From assembly GCA_965655465.1 (NCBI GenBank), contig CBFHGY010000024.1, positions 1 to 25,115 of the forward strand: 25,115 nucleotides of DNA. Reading direction: 5' to 3'. Positions 8,663 through 16,112 of the stretch are shown piece by piece. The stretch's first letter is position 1; each line of letters begins with the position of its first letter. This DNA comes from VMCP01 sp965655465. Lineage in GTDB: Bacteria; Bacteroidota; Bacteroidia; NS11-12g; UBA955. The translations under genes were made by a program, and so were the position numbers. Below the pieces are notes generated by a model. It saw only the letters and a list, made by a program, of their open reading frames with translations. It had not been told where the DNA came from and ran no database searches.

Positions 8663-9520
8663 ATGAGCACGCGCAAACCTTATCAATTAGTCAGTCGGGA
8701 ATGGAAATCTTCTGATACTACCTTCCGTGTTAACGGTGTAGAAATTGGCAAAGAGCTCATGATGATCGCAGGTCCTTGCGCGGTCGAAAATGAAGAACAG
8801 ATTTTTACAATTAGCGAATTTCTCGCGAAACACAATATTAAATTCATGCGCGGGGGTGCATACAAACCCCGAACCAGTCCATATTCATTTCAAGGATTAA
8901 AAACGGAAGGTCTTGTGTTGATGCGTAAAGCCGCAGATGCACATGGATTAGCCGTTGTGTCGGAAATCATGAGCGTGGACAAAGTAGATGAGTTTAATGA
9001 ATACGTTGATATATTTCAGGTAGGGACTCGGAATATGCAAAATTATCCGCTCTTACGTGCCTTAAGCAAAAACAATAAACCCGTGTTATTAAAGCGTGGT
9101 ATGAGTAGTACCATCGAAGAGTGGTTACTAGCTGCTGAGTATATCGTTTCCGGTGGAAATGAGAAGGTTATTCTTTGTGAACGAGGCATACGTACTTTTG
9201 AAACGGCAACTAGAAATACGCTTGATTTATCTGCAATTCCATTAGTAAAACAACTTAGTCACTTGCCCATTATTGTAGATCCAAGCCAAGGAACAGGCGT
9301 TCGCGAGTTGGTGGCACCTATGAGTGCAGCCGCCATTGCTAGTGGAGCCGATGGACTGATCATTGAAGTACATAATCAACCGGCCGAAGCCCTCAGCGAT
9401 GGCGATCAAAGTTTATATCTGGATCAATTGGAGTTGTTAATTGGTAAATTATCTAAAATCGCAGCTATTAATGAAAAAAGTTTCGATTTTCAGACTCCAA
9501 ACGTGAATATCCCATCTTAA
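8663..9520 (+). CDS. aroF: 3-deoxy-7-phosphoheptulonate (DAHP) synthase, type I-beta, core domain only
   Basis: Condenses phosphoenolpyruvate and erythrose 4-phosphate, the first step of aromatic amino acid synthesis. The 285 residues are a barrel of the I-beta class: MIAGPCAVE (34-42), RGGAYKPRTSPYSFQG (64-79), GTRNMQN, PVLLKRGMSSTIEEWL, VILCERGIRTFE, TRNTLDLSAIPLVK, IIEVHNQP and ALSDGDQS. There is no N-terminal ferredoxin-like/ACT-like domain and no fused chorismate mutase, so feedback control through a fused domain is not expected. Odd point: three of the four metal ligands known from the Thermotoga enzyme are present (Cys39, Glu235, Asp246), but the fourth, normally His in D-P-S-H, is Gln209 (D-P-S-Q-G-T-G, codon CAA). 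The related KDO8P synthase is less likely because the motifs fit DAHP synthase. Gene symbol by homology; aroG or aroA are also used. Confidence 0.9.
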   Translation: MSTRKPYQLVSREWKSSDTTFRVNGVEIGKELMMIAGPCAVENEEQIFTISEFLAKHNIKFMRGGAYKPRTSPYSFQGLKTEGLVLMRKAADAHGLAVVSEIMSVDKVDEFNEYVDIFQVGTRNMQNYPLLRALSKNNKPVLLKRGMSSTIEEWLLAAEYIVSGGNEKVILCERGIRTFETATRNTLDLSAIPLVKQLSHLPIIVDPSQGTGVRELVAPMSAAAIASGADGLIIEVHNQPAEALSDGDQSLYLDQLELLIGKLSKIAAINEKSFDFQTPNVNIPS

Positions 9521-9523
9521 TTT

Positions 9524-9553
9524 TTGTTTTCAGCCCGAGTGCTATTATCTTCG
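9524..9553 (+). promoter_or_regulatory. Probable promoter of the LeuT-like transporter gene
   Basis: TTG (9524-9526), a 19-base spacer and TATCTTCG (9546-9553), one mismatch from TAnnTTTG. Transcription would start only about five bases before ATG 9564. The -7 box overlaps an inverted repeat at 9531-9560. Confidence 0.4.
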
Positions 9554-9560
9554 GGGGCTG
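9531..9560 (+). repeat. Inverted repeat immediately before the transporter start
   Basis: CAGCCCGA and TCGGGGGCTG form a stem with one or two bulged G residues around a 12-base loop, ending three bases before ATG 9564. It has no T-tract after it on the plus strand, so it does not look like a terminator. It could fold over the translation start or be an operator overlapping the -7 box. Confidence 0.4.
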
Positions 9561-9563
9561 AGC

Positions 9564-11423
9564 ATGAGTAACGAAAAACAATCATGGGGAACCCGCATTG
9601 GCCTTATATTAGCAATGGCCGGGAACGCCGTAGGTCTGGGAAATTTTCTTCGATTCCCTGTACAAGCAGTAAATAATGGAGGTGGAACCTTCATCATACC
9701 CTATTTAGTCTGTTTTTTCTTAATGGGTATCCCATTATTATGGATCGAATGGTCAACCGGTCGTTTCGGTGGCCGTAACGGCAATCATTGCACTCCTTTT
9801 ATCCTCGATAACATGGGCAAAAAACGCCTTTGGAAATATATTGGTGTTTTTGGTATTTTTACCAATATTGCCGTTGCTGCTTATTATACCTACATCGAGA
9901 GTTGGACTTTAAGCTACGTTTTACATTCTTTAAAACAAAGTTTTAGCGGTTTAAATCAGTTTGAGGTGGCTAACCTCTTTGGTTCTTATGTGGATTTATC
10001 TACCAGTACTCTAGGAATTCCCTTTGAACCCCTGGTAATGTATATTTTCTGCTTGGCCATTAACGTATACATTCTTTCTAAAGGATTAGAAGGAGGGGTT
10101 GAAAAAGTGGCTAAAATAGGAATGCCATTATTGATTGCATTTGGAATTTTTCTTGCAGTACGTGGTTTGACTTTAGGTGCCCAAGGGGCGCCAGAAGGAT
10201 GCCAAGATTGTGATGCCTACTTAGGCTTGGATTTCTTGTGGAAACCCGATTTTTCTAGTCTTTGGGATGCCAAGGTGTGGTTGGCAGCTGCAGGTCAAAT
10301 ATTCTTTACGCTATCTGTTGGTATGGGAACCATACATTGTTACGCTGCTTATGTGAAACCCAAACAAGACGTGGCACTGAATGCTATGGCGGCAGGTTGG
10401 ATGAATGGCTTTGTAGAAATTGTACTCGGTGCTTCTATTGTAATTCCTATTGCTGTAGGTTATTTGGGGTTAGATTGGGTAAAAGAAAACGCTTCATTCT
10501 CCATGGCATTCCAAACCATGCCCTATTTATTTGGTAAATGGGGAGCTTCCCTTGCTACTGCAGCAGGATTTATGTGGTTTGGGCTTTTGTTTTTTGCAGG
10601 AATTACCTCCTCCCTGGCTATGGGAACACCCTGGATGGGCTTTATGCAAGATGAGTTTGGTTACAGCATCAAAAAATCAGCCATTACCTTTGGCATTGTT
10701 ACCCTAATCATGGGATTACCTACGGTTTTGTTTTTTAAAGAAGGCGTTTTTGATCAATACGATTATTGGGCTGGCACTGTTGTCCTCGTTGTGTTTGCTC
10801 TTGCTGAAAGTATTTTATTTGGATGGATTTTTGGCATTGATAAAGGTTGGGAAGAAATTAATGCCGGTGCTGATATTACTTTGCCTAAGATTTACAAACC
10901 CATTTTAAAGTATATTACACCAACAATGCTACTCATTATTTTTGTGGGAAGTTTAGTCTTACCTCAAAATAACGATTGGAAGAAGGCCTTTAACGAAGAA
11001 TGGATTTTTGATGAAACCAACAGCATTATTGGACAAATTAATAATAGCGATATTAAACAGAACCGCGATTGGTTTTCTACAGTCTACGAATCACCCACAG
11101 ATGGTATTATAAAAGAGGTAATAGCTGGCGAAGAGGGCATTTTACCTTTAATTGTTATAGGGAAATCCCCAGAAAGACCTCTAATTTCAACAGATGAGTT
11201 AAAACCTATTCCAACGATCAAACAAATAGAACTTAACAATACCGATGACATTATCCGTGTAAAACCCGGCCAAACCATTCAAGCGGGTATGCCTATAGCA
11301 TCTGGTTGGCATGTAAATCCGATATTTTATCGAGGATTTGCGCGTCTTATGTTAATCGGACTATTTCTATACTTAGCACTTTTAGTGCGGATCGCCAATA
11401 AAAAGAGAAAATCAAACCTATGA
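9564..11423 (+). CDS. LeuT-like sodium-dependent (NSS family) amino acid transporter with extra loop domain
   Basis: Na+-coupled inner-membrane symporter, 619 residues. Residues 1-90 follow Aquifex LeuT almost residue for residue, including AGNAVGLGNFLRFP (19-32), so TM1 Na+ ligands Asn21, Ala22, Val23 and Asn27 are kept. YYTYIESW (LeuT Tyr108 region), GQIFFTLSVGMG (TM6), an Asn at the LeuT Asn286 position (WMNGFVE) and FAGITSSLAMG (TM8, Na2 site Thr-Ser) also match. Two pocket positions differ: LeuT Phe259 and Ile359 are both Met, so the substrate may not be leucine/alanine. LeuT has about 519 residues; the extra ~100 lie between TM11 and TM12 (residues ~470-580), a hydrophilic beta-rich insertion on the outer face with lipoyl-domain-like half motifs. 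The stop overlaps the start of a 36-codon membrane peptide (ATGA), suggesting translational coupling. Substrate unproven. Confidence 0.92.
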   Translation: MSNEKQSWGTRIGLILAMAGNAVGLGNFLRFPVQAVNNGGGTFIIPYLVCFFLMGIPLLWIEWSTGRFGGRNGNHCTPFILDNMGKKRLWKYIGVFGIFTNIAVAAYYTYIESWTLSYVLHSLKQSFSGLNQFEVANLFGSYVDLSTSTLGIPFEPLVMYIFCLAINVYILSKGLEGGVEKVAKIGMPLLIAFGIFLAVRGLTLGAQGAPEGCQDCDAYLGLDFLWKPDFSSLWDAKVWLAAAGQIFFTLSVGMGTIHCYAAYVKPKQDVALNAMAAGWMNGFVEIVLGASIVIPIAVGYLGLDWVKENASFSMAFQTMPYLFGKWGASLATAAGFMWFGLLFFAGITSSLAMGTPWMGFMQDEFGYSIKKSAITFGIVTLIMGLPTVLFFKEGVFDQYDYWAGTVVLVVFALAESILFGWIFGIDKGWEEINAGADITLPKIYKPILKYITPTMLLIIFVGSLVLPQNNDWKKAFNEEWIFDETNSIIGQINNSDIKQNRDWFSTVYESPTDGIIKEVIAGEEGILPLIVIGKSPERPLISTDELKPIPTIKQIELNNTDDIIRVKPGQTIQAGMPIASGWHVNPIFYRGFARLMLIGLFLYLALLVRIANKKRKSNL

Positions 11424-11530
11424 GCAATAGTGCATTAACAACCATGATTCTTACCCAGTTGTTCGTAACAGCTGTTACAGGATATTTCTTCTATAAAGTA
11501 TTAAAAACCCCCAATCAAAAAGAGGATTAA
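11420..11530 (+). CDS. 36-aa single-span membrane peptide, candidate NSS transporter small subunit (MetS-like)
   Basis: ATG 11420-11422 overlaps the TGA stop of the LeuT-like gene as ATGA. The peptide is MSNSALTTMILTQLFVTA (18 residues) followed by VTGYFFYKVLKTPNQKED: a short polar N-terminus, one hydrophobic span of about 19 residues (7-25) and a Lys-containing charged tail. Its size, topology, N-terminal [ST]-x-[SA]-A start and position directly after an NSS transporter resemble the MetS-type small subunits ('methionine and alanine importer, small subunit') that accompany MetP in Actinobacteria. The overlap and the terminator just downstream (11557-11603) support a real, co-translated gene. 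There is no Shine-Dalgarno, which is usual here. Similarity to MetS is by pattern only; it could be an independent membrane micro-protein. Confidence 0.65.
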   Translation: MSNSALTTMILTQLFVTAVTGYFFYKVLKTPNQKED

Positions 11531-11556
11531 CTCACAAAATCGATCAGAAAATCGTG

Positions 11557-11603
11557 CAAAAGAGAAGAGGCTGTCCGAAAGATATCAGACAGCCTCCTCT
11601 TGC
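11557..11603. terminator. Hairpin terminator shared by convergent genes
   Basis: GAGGCTGTC (11567-11575) pairs perfectly with GACAGCCTC (11588-11596) around a 12-base loop. The stem extends with a bulge through GCAAAAGAG and CTCTTGC (11557-11603). It sits between the end of the transporter/peptide unit (+) and the end of kbl (-) and can act in both directions; neither side has a long T-tract. Confidence 0.7.
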
Positions 11604-11618
11604 ATTAATGGGGTTTTA

Positions 11619-12815
11619 CTATTTTAAAATACCCAATTCCTTACCCACTTTGGTAAATGCAGCTATTGCCTTATCGATATGTTGTGTGGTATGTGCAGCA
11701 GACAATTGAACACGAATTCGCGCTTGATCTTTGGGCACTACAGGATAGAAGAATCCAATTACATAAATGCCTTCCTCTAAGAGTTTATCTGCCATAATTT
11801 GACTCAATTTAGCATCGTAAAGCATAATAGGAACAATGGCACTAGCACCATCTTTAAAATCAAAGCCAGCTGCTTTCATTCCTGCTTTAAATTGATTTAC
11901 GTTGGCTTCTAGCCTATCGCGCAACTCAGTAGTTTCCGTTAGCATATTTAACACCTCTATGCTCGCTCCAACAATACTCGGTGCTAGGGAATTTGAGAAT
12001 AAATACGGGCGGCTGCGTTGTCTAAGTATTTCGATTATTTCTTTTTTACCTGTGGTATAACCTCCCATGGCACCACCAAGTGCCTTTCCTAAAGTACCTG
12101 TAATAATATCCACTTCACCATGAACCCCGCAGTATTCAGGAACCCCTTTCCCACTTGCGCCAATAAAACCTGCGGCATGACATTCATCGGTCATTACCAA
12201 GGCATCATATTGTTTACCTAAGGCAACAATTTTATCTAATTGCGCCACATAGCCATCCATAGAAAAAACACCGTCTGTAACAATGATTTTAAATCTCGCA
12301 CCATCCGCATTGGCTTGCTTAAGCTGTGCTTCTAAATCATCCATATTGTTATTTTCATAACGATAGCGTTTTGCTTTACACAACCGAACACCATCAATAA
12401 TAGAAGCATGATTTAGGCTATCAGAAATGATGGCATCTTCAGCTCCGAATAAAGGCTCAAATACACCGCCATTGGCGTCAAAAGCGGCTGCATATAAAAT
12501 GGTATCTTCCGTACCATAAAATTCAGCAATCTTTCTCTCTAATTCTTTATGAATATCTTGGGTTCCGCAAATAAAGCGTACACTGCTCATACCATAACCG
12601 TGAGAATCAATCGCTTCTTTTGCAGCATTTACTACGCGGGGGTGGCTACTTAATCCCAAATAATTATTAGCACAAAAATTAAGTACTTTTTGTCCACTAT
12701 CTAGGGTAATTTCGGCATCTTGTTCGGAGATGATAATGCGCTCGCGCTTTAATAAGCCGGCTTCTTGAATTTGTTTAAGTTCGTTTTCTAAGTGTTCTTT
12801 GATGGCTCCGTACAT
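11619..12815 (-). CDS. kbl: Glycine C-acetyltransferase (2-amino-3-ketobutyrate CoA ligase)
   Basis: PLP enzyme that interconverts 2-amino-3-ketobutyrate plus CoA with glycine plus acetyl-CoA, the second step of threonine breakdown. At 398 residues it is the same length as E. coli Kbl and very similar by eye. Key parts: FCANNYLGLSSHP (47-59), VRFICGTQDIHKELE (79-93), SDSLNHASIIDGVRLCKAKR with cofactor-stacking His136 (131-150), TDECHAAGF with Asp210 and His213 (209-217), and TGTLGKALGG with Lys244 as the Schiff-base lysine (239-248). Serine palmitoyltransferase, which Bacteroidota also possess for sphingolipids, is in the same family, but the close Kbl match makes it unlikely. No tdh is adjacent. 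It has its own promoter in the 56-base gap after the GH3-like gene and ends at a strong hairpin. Confidence 0.95.
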   Translation of the reverse strand: MYGAIKEHLENELKQIQEAGLLKRERIIISEQDAEITLDSGQKVLNFCANNYLGLSSHPRVVNAAKEAIDSHGYGMSSVRFICGTQDIHKELERKIAEFYGTEDTILYAAAFDANGGVFEPLFGAEDAIISDSLNHASIIDGVRLCKAKRYRYENNNMDDLEAQLKQANADGARFKIIVTDGVFSMDGYVAQLDKIVALGKQYDALVMTDECHAAGFIGASGKGVPEYCGVHGEVDIITGTLGKALGGAMGGYTTGKKEIIEILRQRSRPYLFSNSLAPSIVGASIEVLNMLTETTELRDRLEANVNQFKAGMKAAGFDFKDGASAIVPIMLYDAKLSQIMADKLLEEGIYVIGFFYPVVPKDQARIRVQLSAAHTTQHIDKAIAAFTKVGKELGILK

Positions 12816-12840
12816 AATCGCTAATTCTTGAGGTTTTTTA

Positions 12841-12871
12841 CAAAATTACAAGAAAAGCCGAGTAGCCGCAA
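12841..12871 (-). promoter_or_regulatory. Bacteroidota-type promoter for kbl
   Basis: On the reverse strand TTG (12871-12869), a 20-base spacer and TAATTTTG (12848-12841) match the phylum consensus. Transcription would begin near 12835, about 20 bases before ATG 12815. Its -33 element abuts the stop codon of the upstream GH3-like gene. Confidence 0.6.
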
Positions 12872-14359
12872 TTAAATAAACGGCAATATTTCTTCGAGCC
12901 AGTTTCGGTGATTTCCCAATCTAGGCACCTTGTTTTGCCCACCTAATTTACCCTTTGATTGCAACCATCTTTTGAAAGTATCTCTCGTCGCAATATGCAC
13001 ATGGGGTGGTTTCATAAGCAAGTTTCCTGCCCTTTTTCCCATGTAATCGCTATTTACTACTTTGAGTTCCGTATCAAAGATCTCAATAAATTTTTCGAGG
13101 GATTCTGGATTTTCCTCAAATTCAAAGATCCATTCGTGTCCTTCCTTTCCCTTATCAAAACAAGGTGCCCCTGTGTAATCTACTACATTCAATCCGAGCT
13201 TTTTACATGTTTGTGTTACGGCCATTTCCGCATTATCCATGATAAGCTCTTCGCCAAATGCATTGATAAATAGTTTAGTTCGACCCGTAATTTTAAATAA
13301 ATACGGATCTGTTTGAGTAAATTCTACGGTATCGCCGATAACATATCTCCACAACCCAGAATTATTAGTTACCACGATGGCATAGGTAATGCCTATTTGA
13401 ACTTCCCATAATGGGATACAAGCATCCGGGCCTTCTTTAACTGGATAAAATTCATAAAAAATACCATGATGCGTCATTAATAATAAATCCCGTTGGTCTT
13501 TATACGCCTGAACCCCAAAAAAGCCTTCACTGGCATTATAGGTTTCAATGTATTTCATTTGATCTCCAGGGATGAGCTGCTTGTAGGTTTCTCTGTAGGG
13601 TTCAAAGCTCATACCGCCATGGATGAGTAGCTGCAAATTAGGCCAAACTTCATGAATATGATTTTTACCCGAAATTTCTAAAACCCTATTAAGCAAAACC
13701 AAAGCCCAAGTAGGCGCTCCTGAGATACTGGTTATATTCTCATTTAGGGTAGCTAAAGCCATTTTTTCGACCTTTTCCTCCCAATTATCCATGATGGCAA
13801 TTGGCAATTCAGGTGCACTTTTATAATTTGCCCAAGTGGGCATATGCACCATAAGTATTGCACTTAAATCACCCACGTACGCATTCCCCTTCATCTCATT
13901 CATTTTATGAGTTCCCCCAATAAGAATGCCTTTACCATCAAATATATCTGCTTTAGGATAAAAGGCGTGAAACTGCGTTAAGGGCTCTTTACTTCCTTTA
14001 AAATGGGTATGTTCAAGTGCCTCATAGGTTATGGGAATGTATTTAGACTCGTTACTTGTGGTACCTGAGCTTTTGGCGAACCATGTAATATCAGCGGGCC
14101 AAAGTAATTGCTGCTCCCCGTCCATATTTCTGAGGATGTAGGGTTTCAATTCTTCATATCCTACTACTGGAAGGGCCTTTTTAAATTCATTGTATCTTAA
14201 AACTCCCTTTATATGATGATCCGCCCCATATTCAATTCGACTTAATTTATCGGTAAAATAAACCAATAAATCTTCTTGGTTTTTCCTGGCTTTTGCCGCG
14301 AATTCCCAAAGTTCTTGATGTCTTTGTTTGAAGTACCAACTTATAGCGCTAGATATCAT
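12872..14359 (-). CDS. GH3 family acyl-adenylating enzyme
   Basis: A 495-residue cytosolic protein of the GH3 ('auxin-responsive promoter') family, a branch of the ANL adenylating superfamily. Plant members couple carboxylic acids such as indoleacetate or jasmonate to amino acids; substrates of bacterial members are largely unknown. Visible motifs: the ATP-phosphate loop SSGTTSNESKYIP (97-109), YNASEGFFGVQ (274-284), the hinge region GLWRYVIGDTVEFT (335-348) and ITGRTKLFINAFGEEL (357-372). All adenylation motifs appear intact and the length is typical. The start is ATG 14359. It lies 40 bases downstream of the ABC ATPase gene and is last in the run beginning at the small membrane protein (16640); the PlsC-like gene in that run may hint at acyl-group chemistry, but this is only inference. 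Confidence 0.88.
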   Translation of the reverse strand: MISSAISWYFKQRHQELWEFAAKARKNQEDLLVYFTDKLSRIEYGADHHIKGVLRYNEFKKALPVVGYEELKPYILRNMDGEQQLLWPADITWFAKSSGTTSNESKYIPITYEALEHTHFKGSKEPLTQFHAFYPKADIFDGKGILIGGTHKMNEMKGNAYVGDLSAILMVHMPTWANYKSAPELPIAIMDNWEEKVEKMALATLNENITSISGAPTWALVLLNRVLEISGKNHIHEVWPNLQLLIHGGMSFEPYRETYKQLIPGDQMKYIETYNASEGFFGVQAYKDQRDLLLMTHHGIFYEFYPVKEGPDACIPLWEVQIGITYAIVVTNNSGLWRYVIGDTVEFTQTDPYLFKITGRTKLFINAFGEELIMDNAEMAVTQTCKKLGLNVVDYTGAPCFDKGKEGHEWIFEFEENPESLEKFIEIFDTELKVVNSDYMGKRAGNLLMKPPHVHIATRDTFKRWLQSKGKLGGQNKVPRLGNHRNWLEEILPFI

Positions 14360-14399
14360 AAAGAATTATACTGCAAGGTGCCGAAATACCGTGAAAGTA

Positions 14400-15089
14400 T
14401 CAAGCGTTTAATTCGCTTTTTTCTACCACGCCGTCTCTAAGGCGAATTATTCGTTTTGCATGTTGGGCGATATCCTCTTCATGTGTAACCAAAACAATGG
14501 TATTTCCCCCTTGGTGTATTTCATCAAAAAGTGCCATAATTTCATGGCTCGTTTTCGTATCGAGATTACCTGTAGGTTCATCTGCAAGTAGTATACTTGG
14601 ATTATTAACAAGCGCACGTGCAATCGCTACACGCTGACGTTGGCCTCCGGAAAGTTCATTGGGTTTATGGTTCATTCGATCTGAAAGTCCCACTTTCTCC
14701 AAAACGCTTTTTGCCCGTTCCTCTCTTAGTTTTTTGGGCACTCCAGAATAAACCAAGGGAAGTGCCACATTATCAATAGCATTCATTCGATTTAAAAGAT
14801 TAAAGGTTTGAAATACAAACCCAATCTCTGCATTACGAACCTCGCTCAAAGCGGAATCCGACATTTTACTCACTTCCTTTTGGTTTAGCCAATAATCACC
14901 ACTTGTGGGCGTATCTAAACAGCCTATAATGTTCATAAGGGTGCTTTTTCCGGAACCGGAAGGACCCATTAAAGCGGCATATTCTCCCTTTTCAATTTTC
15001 AAATTGATTCCTTGCAATGCAAATACAACTTGCGCCCCAAGTTGATAGCGTTTGGTAACTTCAGTAATATCTATGAGCGATTTAGTCAT
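14400..15089 (-). CDS. ABC transporter ATP-binding protein, LolD/MacB type
   Basis: A 229-residue nucleotide-binding subunit. Walker A GPSGSGKST (42-50), Q-loop at FVFQTFNLL (91-99), signature LSGGQRQRVAIARAL (146-160), Walker B ILLADEP (166-172), D-loop TGNLD and switch His203 are all present, so it should hydrolyse ATP. The sequence style (MNIIGCLDTPTSG, NLLNRMNAIDNVALPLVYSG) puts it with LolD/MacB/FtsE-like ATPases that partner FtsX-type permeases in lipoprotein release, peptide export or septal signalling. No permease is adjacent; it must work with one encoded elsewhere. Its ATG overlaps the end of gatC by eight bases, indicating translational coupling. Lipoprotein release (LolD) is plausible but not proven. 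Confidence 0.9.
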   Translation of the reverse strand: MTKSLIDITEVTKRYQLGAQVVFALQGINLKIEKGEYAALMGPSGSGKSTLMNIIGCLDTPTSGDYWLNQKEVSKMSDSALSEVRNAEIGFVFQTFNLLNRMNAIDNVALPLVYSGVPKKLREERAKSVLEKVGLSDRMNHKPNELSGGQRQRVAIARALVNNPSILLADEPTGNLDTKTSHEIMALFDEIHQGGNTIVLVTHEEDIAQHAKRIIRLRDGVVEKSELNA

Positions 15090-15378
15090 GTTGTTCTATG
15101 ACTTTGGGCACTCTAAAAAAATCGCTGTCACGTTTGGGTGCATTTTTAAGGGCTTCTTCTTTGGAAATTTCTTGAATCACCTCATCTTTGCGTAAAACGG
15201 TATGGCTTTCACTCATGTAAATTAAGGGCTCCACTCCTTGAGTATCTACTTGCTTGAGTTTTTCACACATCATCAGAATATTTTCTAAATCTTTCCGGAT
15301 AGCGTCTTTTTCGCTTCCCTCGAACGAGAGTCGAGACAAATGTGCAATTGCTTCTATTTTTTCATTAGTGATAATCAT
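15082..15378 (-). CDS. gatC: Asp-tRNA(Asn)/Glu-tRNA(Gln) amidotransferase subunit C
   Basis: Small subunit of the GatCAB complex that converts misacylated Glu-tRNA(Gln) or Asp-tRNA(Asn) to the amide form; GatC is the belt-like piece stabilising GatA on GatB. The 98 residues have the usual length. Typical features are an N-terminal helix IEAIAHLSRLSF (8-19), a central helix LENILMMCEKLKQVDTQGVE (31-50), an acidic/polar stretch ending VLRKDEV, and the conserved C-terminal APKRDSDFFRVPKVIE (80-95). Its ATG overlaps the plsC-like stop as ATGA. gatA and gatB are not in the window. Confidence 0.95.
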   Translation of the reverse strand: MIITNEKIEAIAHLSRLSFEGSEKDAIRKDLENILMMCEKLKQVDTQGVEPLIYMSESHTVLRKDEVIQEISKEEALKNAPKRDSDFFRVPKVIEQHD

Positions 15379-16112
15379 ACTATTTTGGCGTTTATTAAAT
15401 CCTGATTGATCATCGAATATACTTTTTCTGCAAGCATTTTGGCATCGTCTATCGACAAGTCGGCAGTTTGAATCGGTGCATGAACCTGCATTCTCATTTT
15501 ACCAGGCGACATAAAGTACGTAAATACATTAAATCGATTCATGGTATCAAAAATGGTAACGGGTACTACAGGTATTCCTTTTTCTATGGCCAATTTAAAT
15601 GCCCCTAATTTTAGCGGGTATTTCATGATGGGGGCGTTGTCGGGAATTCTGCCCTCTGGAAAAATCAACAAACTCGCTCCCTTATCTAATTTATGTCCTG
15701 CTTGAGTAAATGCTTCATGAGAATTTCGCAAACTTTCTCGTTTTACAGGTACATCTATGGTTTTGAACCAAATATTAAAAAGTGGTATCTTACTCAACTC
15801 CATTTTTGCCATAAAAAAGTTAAAAGTGGGTAAAAAACCACCCATCAAAACAATGTCTAAATACGACATGTGATTGGCACAAAATACATATTGCTTGCGT
15901 GCGTCTATACGTTCTTGATACCTCACATCTGGAAACATGAAGGTTAATAAACTTGCAGCATGCGCCCAAAACTTTCTGATTTTATCGGCGTAGTAATAGG
16001 TGCTTTCACGGGAAAGTAAGACCCATAAAAGCGGATACAACAAGATAAATATCCCGATAAAAATAAATCCATAAAACCCCATATAGAGGTATCCAAATAT
16101 TCTTTTAATCAT
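15375..16112 (-). CDS. 1-acyl-sn-glycerol-3-phosphate acyltransferase (PlsC-like)
   Basis: A 245-residue membrane-associated acyltransferase, probably adding the second acyl chain to lysophosphatidic acid in phospholipid synthesis. An N-terminal membrane segment (residues ~9-33) is followed by the catalytic NHMSYLD (HX4D motif, His81 and Asp86), the block FMAKMELSKIPLFNIWF (100-116), the substrate-binding FPEGR (151-155) and VPVTIFDT. All four family blocks are recognisable and the length is typical. It abuts the upstream membrane-protein gene with zero spacing and overlaps gatC by four bases. Other members of the family transfer acyl groups to ornithine lipid or lysophospholipids, so substrate is by homology only. 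Confidence 0.9.
   Translation of the reverse strand: MIKRIFGYLYMGFYGFIFIGIFILLYPLLWVLLSRESTYYYADKIRKFWAHAASLLTFMFPDVRYQERIDARKQYVFCANHMSYLDIVLMGGFLPTFNFFMAKMELSKIPLFNIWFKTIDVPVKRESLRNSHEAFTQAGHKLDKGASLLIFPEGRIPDNAPIMKYPLKLGAFKLAIEKGIPVVPVTIFDTMNRFNVFTYFMSPGKMRMQVHAPIQTADLSIDDAKMLAEKVYSMINQDLINAKIV

Noticed and set aside
8663..9520. KDO8P synthase instead of DAHP synthase
   Set aside because: The KPRTSPYSFQG, GTRNMQN and LCERGIRTFE blocks follow DAHP synthase type I-beta.
11619..12815. Serine palmitoyltransferase instead of Kbl
   Set aside because: Length and residue-level match to E. coli Kbl, including CGTQDIHKELE and GTLGKALGG, favour glycine C-acetyltransferase.
14360..14399. TATAAT sequence before the GH3-like gene as a promoter
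   Set aside because: No -35-type partner at a proper distance and it does not fit the Bacteroidota consensus; the gene is likely in the operon.
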